57,215 bases of DNA. It comes from Microtetraspora glauca (GTDB taxonomy: Bacteria > Actinomycetota > Actinomycetes > Streptomycetales > Streptomycetaceae). The first letter of the stretch is position 1. Each line of letters begins with the position of its first letter. The stretch covers positions 1 through 57,215 of the forward strand of contig JOFO01000041.1 in assembly GCA_000721275.1 (NCBI GenBank). The letters run 5' to 3'. This document shows, piece by piece, positions 34,921 through 45,200 of the stretch. Both the position numbers and the translations under genes were made by a program. Below the pieces are notes generated by a model. It was not told the origin of the DNA. It did not search any database and was given only the letters and a program-made list of their open reading frames with translations.

Positions 34921-35418
34921 TCAGCCGGTGTAGGGCTTGGCGCTGAGGATCTTGACCATGGCCTTCTTGCCGTTCGGGAGCTCGTACTCCGCGTCGTCGC
35001 CGGCCTTCTTGCCGTTGACGCCGATGCCGAGCGGCGACTGCGGCGAGTACGTGTCGATCTTGTCGCTCGCGTACTCGCGGGAGGCCAGCAGGAAGGTCAT
35101 CGTGTCGGACTCGTCGCCGTCGAAGGCGATGGTGACGACCATGCCCGGCTCGACGACGCCGTCGTCCGCCGGGGCCTCGCCGACCTTCGCGTTCTGGAGC
35201 AGCTGGGTGAGCTGGCGGACCCGGAGCTCCTGCTTGCCCTGCTCCTCCTTGGCCGCGTGGTACCCGCCGTTCTCGCGAAGGTCGCCCTCCTCGCGCGCGG
35301 CAGCGATCTTCGCGGCGATCTCGGTACGCGCGGGACCAGACAGGTACTCAAGCTCGTCCTTGAGCTTGTTGTACGCCTCCTGGGTGAGCCAGGTGACGTT
35401 GTCGCTGGTCTGGGTCAC
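34921..35418 (-). CDS. greA: Transcription elongation factor GreA
   Basis: 165 residues. The N-terminal coiled coil contains the acidic tip AAREEGDLRENGGYHAAKE, whose Asp/Glu residues support RNA-cleavage stimulation in backtracked RNA polymerase. The C-terminal FKBP-like domain ends SPLGIGVNGKKAGDDAEYELPNGKKAMVKIL. GTG 35418 is chosen because GAGGAG lies six bases upstream; a longer frame to 35448 has no ribosome site. Length and motifs are normal for actinobacterial GreA. Confidence 0.95.
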   Translation of the reverse strand: MTQTSDNVTWLTQEAYNKLKDELEYLSGPARTEIAAKIAAAREEGDLRENGGYHAAKEEQGKQELRVRQLTQLLQNAKVGEAPADDGVVEPGMVVTIAFDGDESDTMTFLLASREYASDKIDTYSPQSPLGIGVNGKKAGDDAEYELPNGKKAMVKILSAKPYTG

Positions 35419-35606
35419 AGGTGCTCCTCGTAGGTACTGGGAATACAAAGCATCGCCCTACGCGGGACACCTCGCGTCCCGGGTGGGCGAAAGCACGAGC
35501 CTAACAATGAGTGGCGGAAAGCGGGAGGACATAAGCCATCGGGATGGCGTCGCTCCAGGTCACCGCGGCGACCCGCCGGGACTCGCTCCCCCTCACCTAC
35601 CCACCG

Positions 35607-36008
35607 CTACCGCGCCGTACACCCCATGAGCTCGGCGCTGGTCGCGCGGGCGGTCGTCCGCAGCGTATAGACGCGGTCGACGCGGGACCCCGGCTCGGAC
35701 ACGGTGACGTCCTTGCGGGCCACCTCGGCGCCGTCCTCGGAGCGGGAGCGGAGCGTGCACACGCCCTCGACGCCCTGGTCCTTGCGGATCTCCAGGTGCA
35801 CCTGCACCTCGGTGTCGCTCACCACGTCGAACTTGATCATCTCGGCGCTGATCTTGCTGTCGACCACGTGGTGCCAGCCGAACCAGCCGATCATGGCCAC
35901 GAAGAGCGTGCCGAGCACCGCTCCGGCGATCCGGAGCTTCCGGTCGGCCCGCTCGTCCGCCGAGCGCCCGTAGCGCCCCTCGGGCGGCTGCTCTCGCACG
36001 GCGCTCAT
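35607..36008 (-). CDS. DUF4307 membrane protein
   Basis: 133 residues. A charged cytoplasmic N-terminus (EGRYGRSADERADRKLRIAG), one membrane helix (about 27-46, ending WFGWHHV) and an extracytoplasmic beta-rich domain with two cysteines (GVCTLRSRS and LMGCTAR), probably a disulfide. This is the DUF4307 pattern that commonly lies next to mca in actinobacteria. ATG 36008. It is divergent from mca with a 98-bp gap containing both promoters. Confidence 0.85.
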   Translation of the reverse strand: MSAVREQPPEGRYGRSADERADRKLRIAGAVLGTLFVAMIGWFGWHHVVDSKISAEMIKFDVVSDTEVQVHLEIRKDQGVEGVCTLRSRSEDGAEVARKDVTVSEPGSRVDRVYTLRTTARATSAELMGCTAR

Positions 36009-36106
36009 GTATCGGTCCTCTCGGCACGGGGGCGGCGGAATTTTCCTCCCCCCGATTCCGTCACTATAGAGACCACCCTCCGCGTCGAATCACTGAGGAT
36101 CGAGTC

Positions 36107-36988
36107 TTGACTGAGCAGCTGCGACTGATGGCCGTTCACGCCCACCCCGACGACGAGTCGAGCAAGGGCGCGGCGACCATGGCCAAGTACGTGTCCGAGG
36201 GGGTGGACGTCCTGGTGGTGACGTGCACGGGCGGCGAGCGGGGCTCGGTCCTGAACCCCAAGCTCCAGGGCGACCCCTCCATCGAAGAGAACATCCACGA
36301 GGTCCGCCGCAAGGAGATGGACGAGGCCCGGGAGATCCTGGGCGTCAAGCAGGAGTGGCTCGGCTTCGTCGACTCCGGCCTCCCCGAGGGCGACCCGCTG
36401 CCCCCGCTGCCCGAGGGCTGCTTCGCCCTGGAGGACGTGGACCACGCGGCCGGCGAGCTGGTCCGCAAGATCCGCGCGTTCCGCCCGCAGGTCGTCACGA
36501 CCTACGACGAGAACGGCGGCTACCCGCACCCCGACCACATCATGACCCACAAGATCACGATGGTGGCCTTCGACGGCGCGGCCGACGCCGGGAAGTACCC
36601 CGAGGCCGAGTACGGCCCGGTCTACCAGCCGCAGAAGCTCTACTACAACCAGGGCTTCAACCGGCCGCGCACCGAGGCGCTGCACAACGCCCTGCTGGAG
36701 CGGGGCCTGGAGTCCCCGTACGGCGAGTGGCTGGAGCGCTGGAGCGACTTCGAGCGCAAGGAGCGGACGCTCACCACGTTCGTGCCGTGCGCGGACTTCT
36801 TCGAGACCCGCGACCGGGCGCTGATCGCCCACGCCACCCAGATCGACCCCGACGGCGGCTGGTTCCGGGTCCCGCTGGCCCTCCAGAAGGAGGTCTGGCC
36901 GACGGAGGAGTACGAGCTCAGCAAGTCGCTGGTGCCGACCTCCCTCCCCGAGGAAGATCTCTTCGCGGGCATCCGCGACAATGCCTGA
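36107..36988 (+). CDS. mca: Mycothiol S-conjugate amidase
   Basis: 293 residues. The LmbE/MshB-fold zinc motif HAHPDDESS (near 10-18) and the third zinc ligand in GGYPHPDHI (near 140) are intact, and the sequence follows streptomycete Mca as I remember it. It cleaves the amide of mycothiol S-conjugates during detoxification, releasing a mercapturic acid for export and GlcN-Ins for recycling. TTG 36107 is taken as start because GAGGA lies seven to eight bases upstream and the protein then begins MTEQLRLMAVHAHP. This is the last clearly conserved core gene before the NRPS cluster. Confidence 0.95.
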   Translation: MTEQLRLMAVHAHPDDESSKGAATMAKYVSEGVDVLVVTCTGGERGSVLNPKLQGDPSIEENIHEVRRKEMDEAREILGVKQEWLGFVDSGLPEGDPLPPLPEGCFALEDVDHAAGELVRKIRAFRPQVVTTYDENGGYPHPDHIMTHKITMVAFDGAADAGKYPEAEYGPVYQPQKLYYNQGFNRPRTEALHNALLERGLESPYGEWLERWSDFERKERTLTTFVPCADFFETRDRALIAHATQIDPDGGWFRVPLALQKEVWPTEEYELSKSLVPTSLPEEDLFAGIRDNA

Positions 36989-36989
36989 C

Positions 36990-37232
36990 ATGAGCGCACA
37001 CCTCGCACTGACGCAGCTGGTCCCCTTCGCCGCCGAAGAGCTGGACAAGAACAAGGTGACGCCGGGCGTCCTCGGTTTCGTCGTCTTCGCCGCCCTGGCC
37101 CTCGCGGTCTGGGCGCTGATGAAGTCGATGAACCGCCACATGAACCGCGTCTCCTTCGAGGAGACGGACGCCCCGGCCGAGGCCGGGGCGGCGGGCGGGA
37201 AGAAGGCCGGGAAGGCCCCCGCCGCCTCCTAG
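36990..37232 (+). CDS. Small single-pass membrane protein next to mca
   Basis: 80 residues from ATG 36990 (an in-frame ATG at 36981, overlapping the mca stop, is equally possible). Hydrophilic start, DKNKVTPGVLGFVVFAALALAVWALMKSMNRHM membrane helix with positive residues after it, then an acidic Ala/Gly-rich tail ending in KK/K residues. Likely co-transcribed with mca. From memory a similar small gene follows mca in other streptomycetes, so it marks the end of the conserved block. Function unknown. Confidence 0.75.
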   Translation: MSAHLALTQLVPFAAEELDKNKVTPGVLGFVVFAALALAVWALMKSMNRHMNRVSFEETDAPAEAGAAGGKKAGKAPAAS

Positions 37233-37241
37233 CCCGGACGG

Positions 37242-37283
37242 CACACCGGCCCGTGCCCGCGGAAGCGGGCACGGGCCGGTGTG
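37242..37283. terminator. Strong terminator separating the core chromosome block from the NRPS cluster
   Basis: A perfect 19-bp stem (37242-37260 with 37265-37283) with tetraloop GGAA between the small membrane-protein gene and the convergent amidinotransferase gene. Confidence 0.9.
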
Positions 37284-37316
37284 GCGCGCCCCGGACCGGT
37301 GTCCGGGGCGGGTGGT

Positions 37317-38456
37317 TCAGACGAGGGGCCGGTAGTCGAGGTTCGGGAAGTAGTCCTCCCGGCCGCCCTCGCGCCGCACGTCCCAGGTGGCGCAGTGCAG
37401 CGAGCCGCCGTACTCGAAGACGTTCCGGAACGGCACCGGGAAGACCTCGAAGCCGAGGCCGTCCAGCATGTCCTGGAGCGGCTTCTCCTGCGCCTCGCAG
37501 ATCACCTTGGTCGGCGAGATGCTGAGCACGTTCATCGACAGCCACTTCGACGACTGGCAGTACTCCGGCATCTCCTCGTTGGTGAGGACCGGCTCCGGCA
37601 CGTCGACCAGCTTCCAGTCGTTCTCCAGGAACATCCGCTCCTCGCCCTCGCGCAGCGGCCGGTCCGGGTTGGTCAGGATCAGGCCCGGGCGCAGCGGCAC
37701 GAAGGTGCAGTCGATGTGCGAGGGGAAGAAGTCCAGCGGGAAGTGCACCGGGTGCACCCGGAAGCCCTTGGGCTCCAGGTGCCGCTTCAGCCAGCGGATG
37801 CCGGCCCGGTTGGTGGTCATCGACTCCTGCACGAGGACGTCGCGGCCGAACCGGCTCATGTCGGCCGCGTCGAAGATCACCTCGTCCTGGTTCACGCAGA
37901 ACTCGAAGCTGTGCATCCGGGCGTGCCGCTCCTCCAGCGGCCAGTCCCAGAACTCCTCGCGGTACATGCCGTCCGCCATCGACGGCTTCGGCGCCGTCGT
38001 CCACTGCACGCGCGGGTCGGCGTTCCAGTACTCGTAGACCAGCGTGCGGTACGGCCGGTACTCGAAGTACCGGGCCCTGCGGGACATGGTGGCCTCGACG
38101 ATCTCGTTGCCGAGGGTGATCATCACGTCGCGCGGGCAGACCGCGCAGTACTGGTTCTCCACCTCGAAGTCGGGCGTCGTCACCGGGGTGGAGAAGTCGT
38201 GGGTGTCGGGCCGGCGGACCGTGACGCCCTGCCCTTCGAGGACCTTCACCAGGCCCTCCAGTTCCTCGTTGGCCAGGTCGACGGCCTCCTTGGACTTCGG
38301 GCCGGTGGGGAAGGGCACTCCGGGACGGTTGCGGATGCCCGGTCGGCTGCCGGGCTCCACGGGCTCGAACTGGGCGTTGTCGGCCGAGCCGACCACGATC
38401 TCCTCGAGCGGGTCCCACTCGTTCCACGAGTTGACCTGGGGAACACTCTGCTGCAT
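37317..38456 (-). CDS. Arginine:amino-acid amidinotransferase (AGAT/StrB/CyrA family)
   Basis: 379 residues. The family catalytic set is present: FDAAD with the active-site Asp (196 or 199), His247 in SHID, and the nucleophilic Cys355 in GGSLHCATWDVRR. It transfers the amidino group of arginine to an amine, giving ornithine plus a guanidino product. The segment F244-P-S246 before His247 replaces the N-P-M of human AGAT. As I recall, the same Phe/Ser pair occurs in cyanobacterial CyrA, which makes guanidinoacetate for cylindrospermopsin. It lies 120 bp downstream of panD on the same strand, so beta-alanine is a likely acceptor (product 3-guanidinopropionate). The acceptor is inference; the family is firm. 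Confidence 0.9.
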   Translation of the reverse strand: MQQSVPQVNSWNEWDPLEEIVVGSADNAQFEPVEPGSRPGIRNRPGVPFPTGPKSKEAVDLANEELEGLVKVLEGQGVTVRRPDTHDFSTPVTTPDFEVENQYCAVCPRDVMITLGNEIVEATMSRRARYFEYRPYRTLVYEYWNADPRVQWTTAPKPSMADGMYREEFWDWPLEERHARMHSFEFCVNQDEVIFDAADMSRFGRDVLVQESMTTNRAGIRWLKRHLEPKGFRVHPVHFPLDFFPSHIDCTFVPLRPGLILTNPDRPLREGEERMFLENDWKLVDVPEPVLTNEEMPEYCQSSKWLSMNVLSISPTKVICEAQEKPLQDMLDGLGFEVFPVPFRNVFEYGGSLHCATWDVRREGGREDYFPNLDYRPLV

Positions 38457-38576
38457 GGGTGGCTGCCTGTCTGTGGGGTGCTGACGGGGAGCAAGATGGG
38501 GGGTGTGCAGGAGTAGGTACGGGGGAGCGGGGCCCGCCGCGGGACGGCGCGCCGGTGGATCAGGACGGGCCGGCGG

Positions 38577-38948
38577 TCAGGAGGAGAGGTCCGAGCCGAG
38601 CTTCAGGGGACGGTTCTGCTCGTCGACGAAGACGACCTTCGGCTCCAGCTTCGCGGCCTCCGCGTCGTCGACGTGGGCGTAGCCGATGAGGATGACCAGG
38701 TCGCCGGGGGAGACCAGGCGGGCCGCCGCGCCGTTGAGGCAGATGACGCCGGAGCCGCGCTCGCCCTCGATGACGTACGTCTCCAGCCGGGCGCCGTTGT
38801 TGATGTTGACGATGTGGACCTGCTCGCCCACGAGGAGGTCGGCGGCGTCCATCAGGTCGGCGTCGACCGTCACGGAACCGATGTAGTTGAGGTTGGCCTC
38901 CGTGACGGTGGCGCGGTGGATCTTGGACTTGAGCATGATGCGCTGCAT
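38577..38948 (-). CDS. panD: Aspartate 1-decarboxylase (beta-alanine forming), cluster copy
   Basis: 123 residues. The self-processing Gly24-Ser25 bond (NYIGSVTVD) that generates the pyruvoyl cofactor is at the same position as in E. coli Pan[13 protein letters not shown] and the Lys9 (KSKIH) region are conserved. It makes beta-alanine from aspartate. Streptomycetes normally keep a pantothenate-pathway panD elsewhere, so this copy between mbtH and the amidinotransferase gene most likely supplies beta-alanine as a peptide precursor. AAGGAG precedes ATG 38948 at a longish spacing; MLKSKIH four codons later is a possible alternative start. Confidence 0.93.
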   Translation of the reverse strand: MQRIMLKSKIHRATVTEANLNYIGSVTVDADLMDAADLLVGEQVHIVNINNGARLETYVIEGERGSGVICLNGAAARLVSPGDLVILIGYAHVDDAEAAKLEPKVVFVDEQNRPLKLGSDLSS

Positions 38949-38992
38949 GGGGTGAGTGCTCTCCTTGACGGCGGGGTGGCCCCGGGGGTCGG

Positions 38993-39196
38993 TCAGACGG
39001 CGTCGGCGAGGCTCGCCGGGCGCATGTCGGTCCAGTGCGTCTCGATGTAGTCGAGGCAGCTCTTGCGGTCGGTCTCGGTGACGACGACGGTCCAGCCGGG
39101 CGGCACCACGGCGAAGGCGGGCCACAGGCAGTGCTGGCGCTCGTCGTTGACCAGCACCAGGAAGGTGCCGTCCTCGTTGTCGAACGGGTTGGTCAT
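38993..39196 (-). CDS. MbtH-like protein
   Basis: 67 residues. It shows the family signature N-D-E-x-Q-x-x-L-W-P, then PPGW and the C-terminal [15 protein letters not shown]. MbtH-like proteins bind the adenylation domains of NRPSs and are needed for their solubility or activity. It lies 65 bp downstream of NRPS-1 on the same strand and is presumably the partner for A domains of this cluster. The usual Ser of the NxExQxSLWP motif is Cys here (QHCLWP). Confidence 0.97.
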   Translation of the reverse strand: MTNPFDNEDGTFLVLVNDERQHCLWPAFAVVPPGWTVVVTETDRKSCLDYIETHWTDMRPASLADAV

Positions 39197-39261
39197 GGCG
39201 TTCTCGTCCTTGTCGTCCGTGTCGGTGTCGGTGGCGGGGTCGGTGGTGGGGTCGGTGGTGC

Positions 39262-42200
39262 TCAGGCGGTACGGGGGCGGGCCAGGGCCGCGGCCAGGGC
39301 GCGCGGGGTGCGGGCGCGGTAGACGGCGGCGACGTCCACGGGGCGGTCCAGCTCGGCCTCCAGCCGGCCGGCGAGCCGCAGCGCGGTCAGCGAGTCGCAG
39401 CCCAGGTCGAAGACGTCGTCGTCGGTGCCGACGGCGTCCCGGCCCAGCACCTCCGCGACCAGCCCCGCGACCCGCCCGCGCAGCGCGCCGTCCGGGTCCG
39501 GCTCCGGCGCCAGGAACCGCTCCACCGGCTCCGCCGCCGCCCCCGGCAGCGCGTGCAGCAGCTCCCGCAGCAGGCCGGCGACCTCCGCGGCGACCTCGTC
39601 GCCGACCAGGTCCGGGCGGTGGCCCAGCTCCAGCCGCAGCCGCTCGCCGGGCACCACCATCAGCTTCAGCGGGTAGTGGTACGCGTCGTGGCCCGACACC
39701 TCCACCAGGCGCAGCGTGTCGTCGGGGTCGCCCGGCAGCGCCTCGGCGTCCGGGAAGTTCTCGAAGACCACGCAGGTGTCGAAGAGCGGCCCGCGGCCCG
39801 CCACTCGCTGCACGTCCGGCAGCGGCACGTGGTGGTACGGCAGCAGCTCCGCGTGCTCCTCCTGGAGCCGGCCGAGGAGCGCGGCGACGGTCTCCTGCGG
39901 CTGGAGCCGCACCCGTACCGGCAGCGTGTTGATGAACTGGCCGACCATCGACTCGACGTCGGGCAGCTCCGCCGGACGCCCGGAGACGGTCGCGCCGAAC
40001 ACCACGTCGTGGCCGCCGGTCCGGCGGTGCAGGCACAGCGCCCACGCGGCCCGCACCAGGGTGTTGACGGTGACGCCGTGGGCGCGGGCCGCGCCGTGCA
40101 GGGCCGCGGTCCGCTCCTCGGAGAGCTCCACGACCGTCGTCCGGGGCAGCGCCCGCACCCGCGCGGTCTCCTCGGGCGCGGCGAGCAGCGTGGGCTCCCG
40201 CAGCCCGGCCAGCGCCGACGTCCACGCCGACAGGACCTCGGCCGGGTCCTGGCCGGCCAGCCACGCCAGGTAGCGGCGGTAGTCCGGCGGTTCGGGCAGG
40301 GCGGCGCCCTCGGGGTCGTCGTACAGGGCGAGCAGGTCGCGCAGGACCAGGGAGGTCGTCCAGCCGTCCACCAGCAGGTGGTGGAGGGTCAGCACGAGCT
40401 GCCGGCGGCGCGGGGCCAGGTCGATCAGGGTGCAGCGGATCAGCGGCGGCCGGGCCGGGTCGAAGCGGTGGTGCCGGTCCTCGTCGAGGAGCGCGGCCAG
40501 CCGGTCCTCCCGCTCCCCGGGGGCGAGGCCGGTCAGGTCGTGCCGGTGCCACGGCATCCGGGCCTCGGCCGGGATCGCCTGCACGGGTTCGCCGGACCGC
40601 AGCTGGACGAAGCCGGCCCGCAGCATGGGGTGGCGGCGCAGCAGCGCGTCGCAGGCCGCCCGCACCCGGTCCGGGTCCAGGTCGCCGTGGACCTCCAGCA
40701 CCATCTGGACGGTGTACACGTCCAGGGCGCGGCTGTCGTAGCGGGCGTGGAAGAGCAGCCCCTCCTGGAGCGGGGTCATCGGCAGCACCTCGGTGACCGG
40801 CAGGCCGGTGCGGGCGGTGAGCCGCGCCAGTTCCACCGGGCCGGCGTCGACGGTGCCGGACGGCAGCCGCCGGGCGCGCACCGTCTCGGCGTGCCCGACG
40901 AGCGCGCGGAGCGCCGCCGACCACAGCCGGCCCAGCTCGGCGGTCTCGGCGTCGGTCAGGTGCAGCCGGGCCCACAGCCAGTGGGCGACGAGCCGGGGGC
41001 CGGTCGGGGAGTCGTCGATGGCCGCGTTCACCTCGACGACGTGCGTCATCGGCATCCGCGGATCGGCGCCGAGCGGCAGCGCGTCCGACTCGGGGGCCAC
41101 GCTCCAGTCCTCGTCGCCGTCCTCCGAACCGCCCTGGCGGCCCAGGTAGTTGAAGCCGATCTGCGGGGCGGGGCAGGCGGCCAGCTCGACGGCCGTCTCC
41201 CGGTTCAGGTGGCGCAGCAGCCCGAAGCCGAGGCCGCTCTCCGGCACCTCGGCCAGCTGGGCGGCGACCCGGCGCACGGCGGCGCCGAGCCGCGGGTCGG
41301 CCGGGTCGCCGTCCGCCGTCCAGCCGTCGGTCCCGGCGTCGACGCGCACCGGGTACATCGAGGTGAGCCAGCCGACGGTGGCCGACAGGTCGGTGGTGTC
41401 GTCGAGCGGTTCGCGCCCGTGCCCCTCGACGTCGACCAGGACGGCGGTGGTGCCGCCGGCGCCGGTCCCGCGCCACGCGGAGACCGCCAGGGCGAGACCG
41501 GTGAGCAGCACGTCGACGGTCCGCACGCCGAAGGCGGCGGGCACGGTCGTCAGCAGCGGCGACGTCAGCTCGGACGGCAGGGTGAGGACGAGCTCGCCGG
41601 CCGTCGCGTAGATGTCGTGGGCGGGGGACAGCCGGGCCTCGCTGAGCGGCACGGAGCCCGCGCCGAGCGTCCGCCGCCAGTACGGCAGCTCCCGCAGCAC
41701 CTCCGGGCTGTGGGCCGCCGTCTCCAGCCGCCGGCTCCAGTCGCCCAGCGGGCACGGCACCGGGTCGAGGACGGGCGCGGCGCCCGAGGCGACGCTCCGC
41801 CACGCCGTGTACAGGTCGGTGAGCAGGATCCGCCAGGACACGGCGTCCACGGCCAGGTGGTGGATGGTGACGAGGAGCCGGCCGGGCCGGGCGGGGCCGA
41901 GGTCGAACCAGGTCGCCCGGACCATCGCCCCGCGCCGGGGCGCGAGGGCGGCGGCGTCCTGCCGGGCGTGCACCGTGAGGGTGGCGCGCAGCGCCTCCTC
42001 GGTGAGGCCGGAGGCGTCGACGCGGCGCACCGCCTCGCGGATCGCGGCCTCGTCCACGGGCTCCACGACCAGGTCGCCGGAGGCGTCGAGCCGGCCGCGC
42101 AGCGACTGGTGGCGTTCCGTCATGGCCTGGACGGCGGCGGTCAGGTGCTCGATGCCGAGGCCGGGCGGGACGCGCAGCAGCGTCGACTGGTGGAAGGCGT

Positions 42201-45200
42201 CGACGGCGCCGCCGGTCTCGTGCAGCCAGCGCATGATGGGCGTCGCGGGGACGGTCTCGGCGGGGGCGGTGCGGGCGGGCGGCGGCGTGCTCTGCGTGGT
42301 GTTCTGTGTCGTGCTCCGCGGCGCGTTCCGGGCGTGCTGCGCCCCCTGCGCCTTGTTCTGCGCGGGCTGCGCGTTCTGTGCGTTCTCGCGGAGGAAGTCG
42401 GCGAGGGCGGCGGCCGTGCGGTGGGTGAAGATGTGCTTCGGGGTGAGGCGGATGCCGGCCTTGCGGGCGCGGGCGACGAGCTGGATGGCGGTGATGGAGT
42501 CGCCGCCGAGGCTGAAGAAGTCGTCCCCGGCCTGGGCGCGCTCCAGGTTGAGCACCTGGCCGAACAGGTCGAGCAGGGTGGCGATGGTCGCGTCCACCTC
42601 GTCGGCCTCGGCCGGCCGGTCCGCCGCCTCCGGCTCCGGCTGCGCCTGCGCGGCCCCGTCCGCCTTCCCGGCGGCGGGCGCGGCGGGTTCGGCGGCCGGC
42701 GGCGGGGTGGGGGCGTTCTGCTGGAGGAAGGCCGCCAGCGCCGACACCGTGCGGTGGGTGAAGACGTGCTTGGGGGTGAGGCGGATGCCGGCCTTGCGGG
42801 CGCGGGCGACGAGCTGGATGGCGGTGATGGAGTCGCCGCCGAGGGTGAAGAAGTCGTCGCCGTCCTCGGCGCCGTCGCGGTTGAGCACCTGCCCGAACAG
42901 CCGGGCCAGGGTCTCCTTCACGGACGGGGCGGGTTCCGGCTCCGGCTCCGGCTCGGGAGCGGGCTGCGGCTCCGGCTCCGGTTCCGGAGCCGTCTCCGGC
43001 GCCGTCGCTTCCGGGGCTCCGGGGCGTACCGGGTCCTGCTCGTGCTCGGGGCCGGGGGCGGGCAGCGCCGCCCGGTCGACCTTGCCGTTACGGGTCACCG
43101 GCAGCTCGGCCAGCGGGACGAAGGCGGCCGGCACCATGTAGGCGGGCAGCCGCCGGGCCGTGCGCTCCGCCAGGCCGGGCAGCTCCGCGTCCCGGCCCGC
43201 CGCCGGCACCACGTACGCGACCAGCCGGGAGCGGCCGGTCCGGTCGGGGCGGACGGCGACGGCCGCGCGGGCGACCGCAGGGTCGGCGCCGAGGGCGCTC
43301 TCGACCTCGCCCAGCTCGATCCGGTAGCCGCGGACCTTCACCTGGTCGTCGACCCGGCCGCCGTACACCAGCACGCCGTCGGGCCGCCACCAGGCGACGT
43401 CCCCGGTGCGGTACATGCGGGCGCCCGGGGCGCCGAACGGGTCGGCGACGAAGCGGGTCGAGGTGAGGCCCGGCCGGTTGAGGTAGCCGCGGGCGAGGAC
43501 GTCGCCGCCGATGTAGATCTCGCCGGGCACGCCGGCCGGCACGGGGCGCAGGAACGCGTCGAGGACGTGGATGCGGGCGTCCGGCACGGGCCCGCCGATC
43601 GGGACCGGCCCGGTGGGCAGCGGGTCGCCCGGTTCGAGGCGGTACTCCATGCAGCCGACGGTCGCCTCGGTCGGGCCGTACTCGTTGACCACCGTCACGC
43701 CGGGGTGCAGCGCCCGCCACGCGGCCAGCGCCTCGCCCGTCAGCTGCTCGCCGCCCAGCACGAGTTCACCGGTCGGCGAGTACCACTCCTCGGACGCCTC
43801 CAGGATCGGGAGGTGGCTCGGGGTGGCCTTCACGAAGGCCGGCGGGGTACGGAGGCCGGACGCGTCCGCGTCCTCCGGCTGCTCGTCCTCCAGGTCGATG
43901 ACGCGCACCAGGCCGCCCGCGGTCAGCGGGCCGAGGATGCCGGTGACGGTGAGGTCGAAGGACGGCGGCGAGTGCACCAGCGCCTCGGCCGCGAGGCCCG
44001 GGTAGGCCGCGCGGGAGAACGCCAGGTAGCTCTGCACCGTCCGGTGCTCGACGGCCACGCCCTTCGGCAGGCCGGTGGACCCCGAGGTGTAGATGACGTA
44101 CAGCAGGTCCTCGGGGCGCGCCGGGCGGCCCCGCTCGGCGTCCGTCGGCGCGGTGTCCGGCATCAGCAGCAGCTCGGCCTGGACGGCCGGGTCGCCCAGC
44201 GGCAGCGGCGACGGGTGCCCGGCCAGTGCCGGGTGCGCGGTGTCGGCGCACAGCACGACCCGCGGCTCGACGTCCTCCAGCACGAAGGTGATCCGCTCCG
44301 CCGGGTGGGCCAGGTCGACCGGCACGTAGTACGCGCCCGTCTTCACCACCGCGAGGATCGAGACGATCAGCTCGGTGCCGCGCGGCAGGGCGACGGCGAC
44401 CGGGTCGCCGGGCCGCACCCCCCGGTGCAGCAGCAGCCGGGCCAGCCGGTTGGCCGCCGCGTCGAGCTCCCGGTAGTCGAGCGTGCCGCGCGCGTCGGCG
44501 GCGGCCGGGGCGTCCGGGCGGAGCCGCACCTGCTCGCCGAAGCGGCCGAGGATCGTGGCCGCCGCGTCCGGGGCCGGCTCGCCCGGCTTCGCCCGGCGGC
44601 CCCAGGTCTCCAGGATCCGGTGCCGCTCCTCGCCGGTCAGCAGCGGGACCTGCGCGACCGGGGTGGCGGGGGCGTGCGTGAAGGTGTCGAGGAGCAGCCG
44701 CAGCCGCGAGGCCACCAGCTCGACGCGGTCGGCGCCGAACACGTCGGCCCGGTGGTTGAGTTCGAGACGCAGCCGGGCGCCGGGGACCGCGACCACGCTC
44801 AGCGGGTAGTGCGTCGAGCCGCTGATCCGCTGCTCGCCGCCCTCGTCGTCACCGCCGTCGCCGCCGAGGGCGGCGTCCTCGGCGAGCGGGCTGAGCCGCA
44901 GGCCGGGGGCGATCTCCGCGAGCGACGACCAGTCGGCGGGCGCGTTCCCGAAGCCGGTGGAGGTGTCGTACAGGTTGCCGAGGCCGGCCAGCCGCTGCAC
45001 CTCGTCGAGACCCACGTGCTGGTGCGGGCCGAGGGCCAGCTGCTCGCCCTGCACCCGGGCGAAGAGCCCGGCCAGCGACTCGCCCGGCGCGACGCGCACC
45101 CGGACCGGCACGGCGTTCATCACGAGGCCCACCAGGGCCTCGGCGCCCGGCAGTTCGGCCGGGCGGCCGTGCACGGTCTGCCCGAAGACGACGTCGTCGC

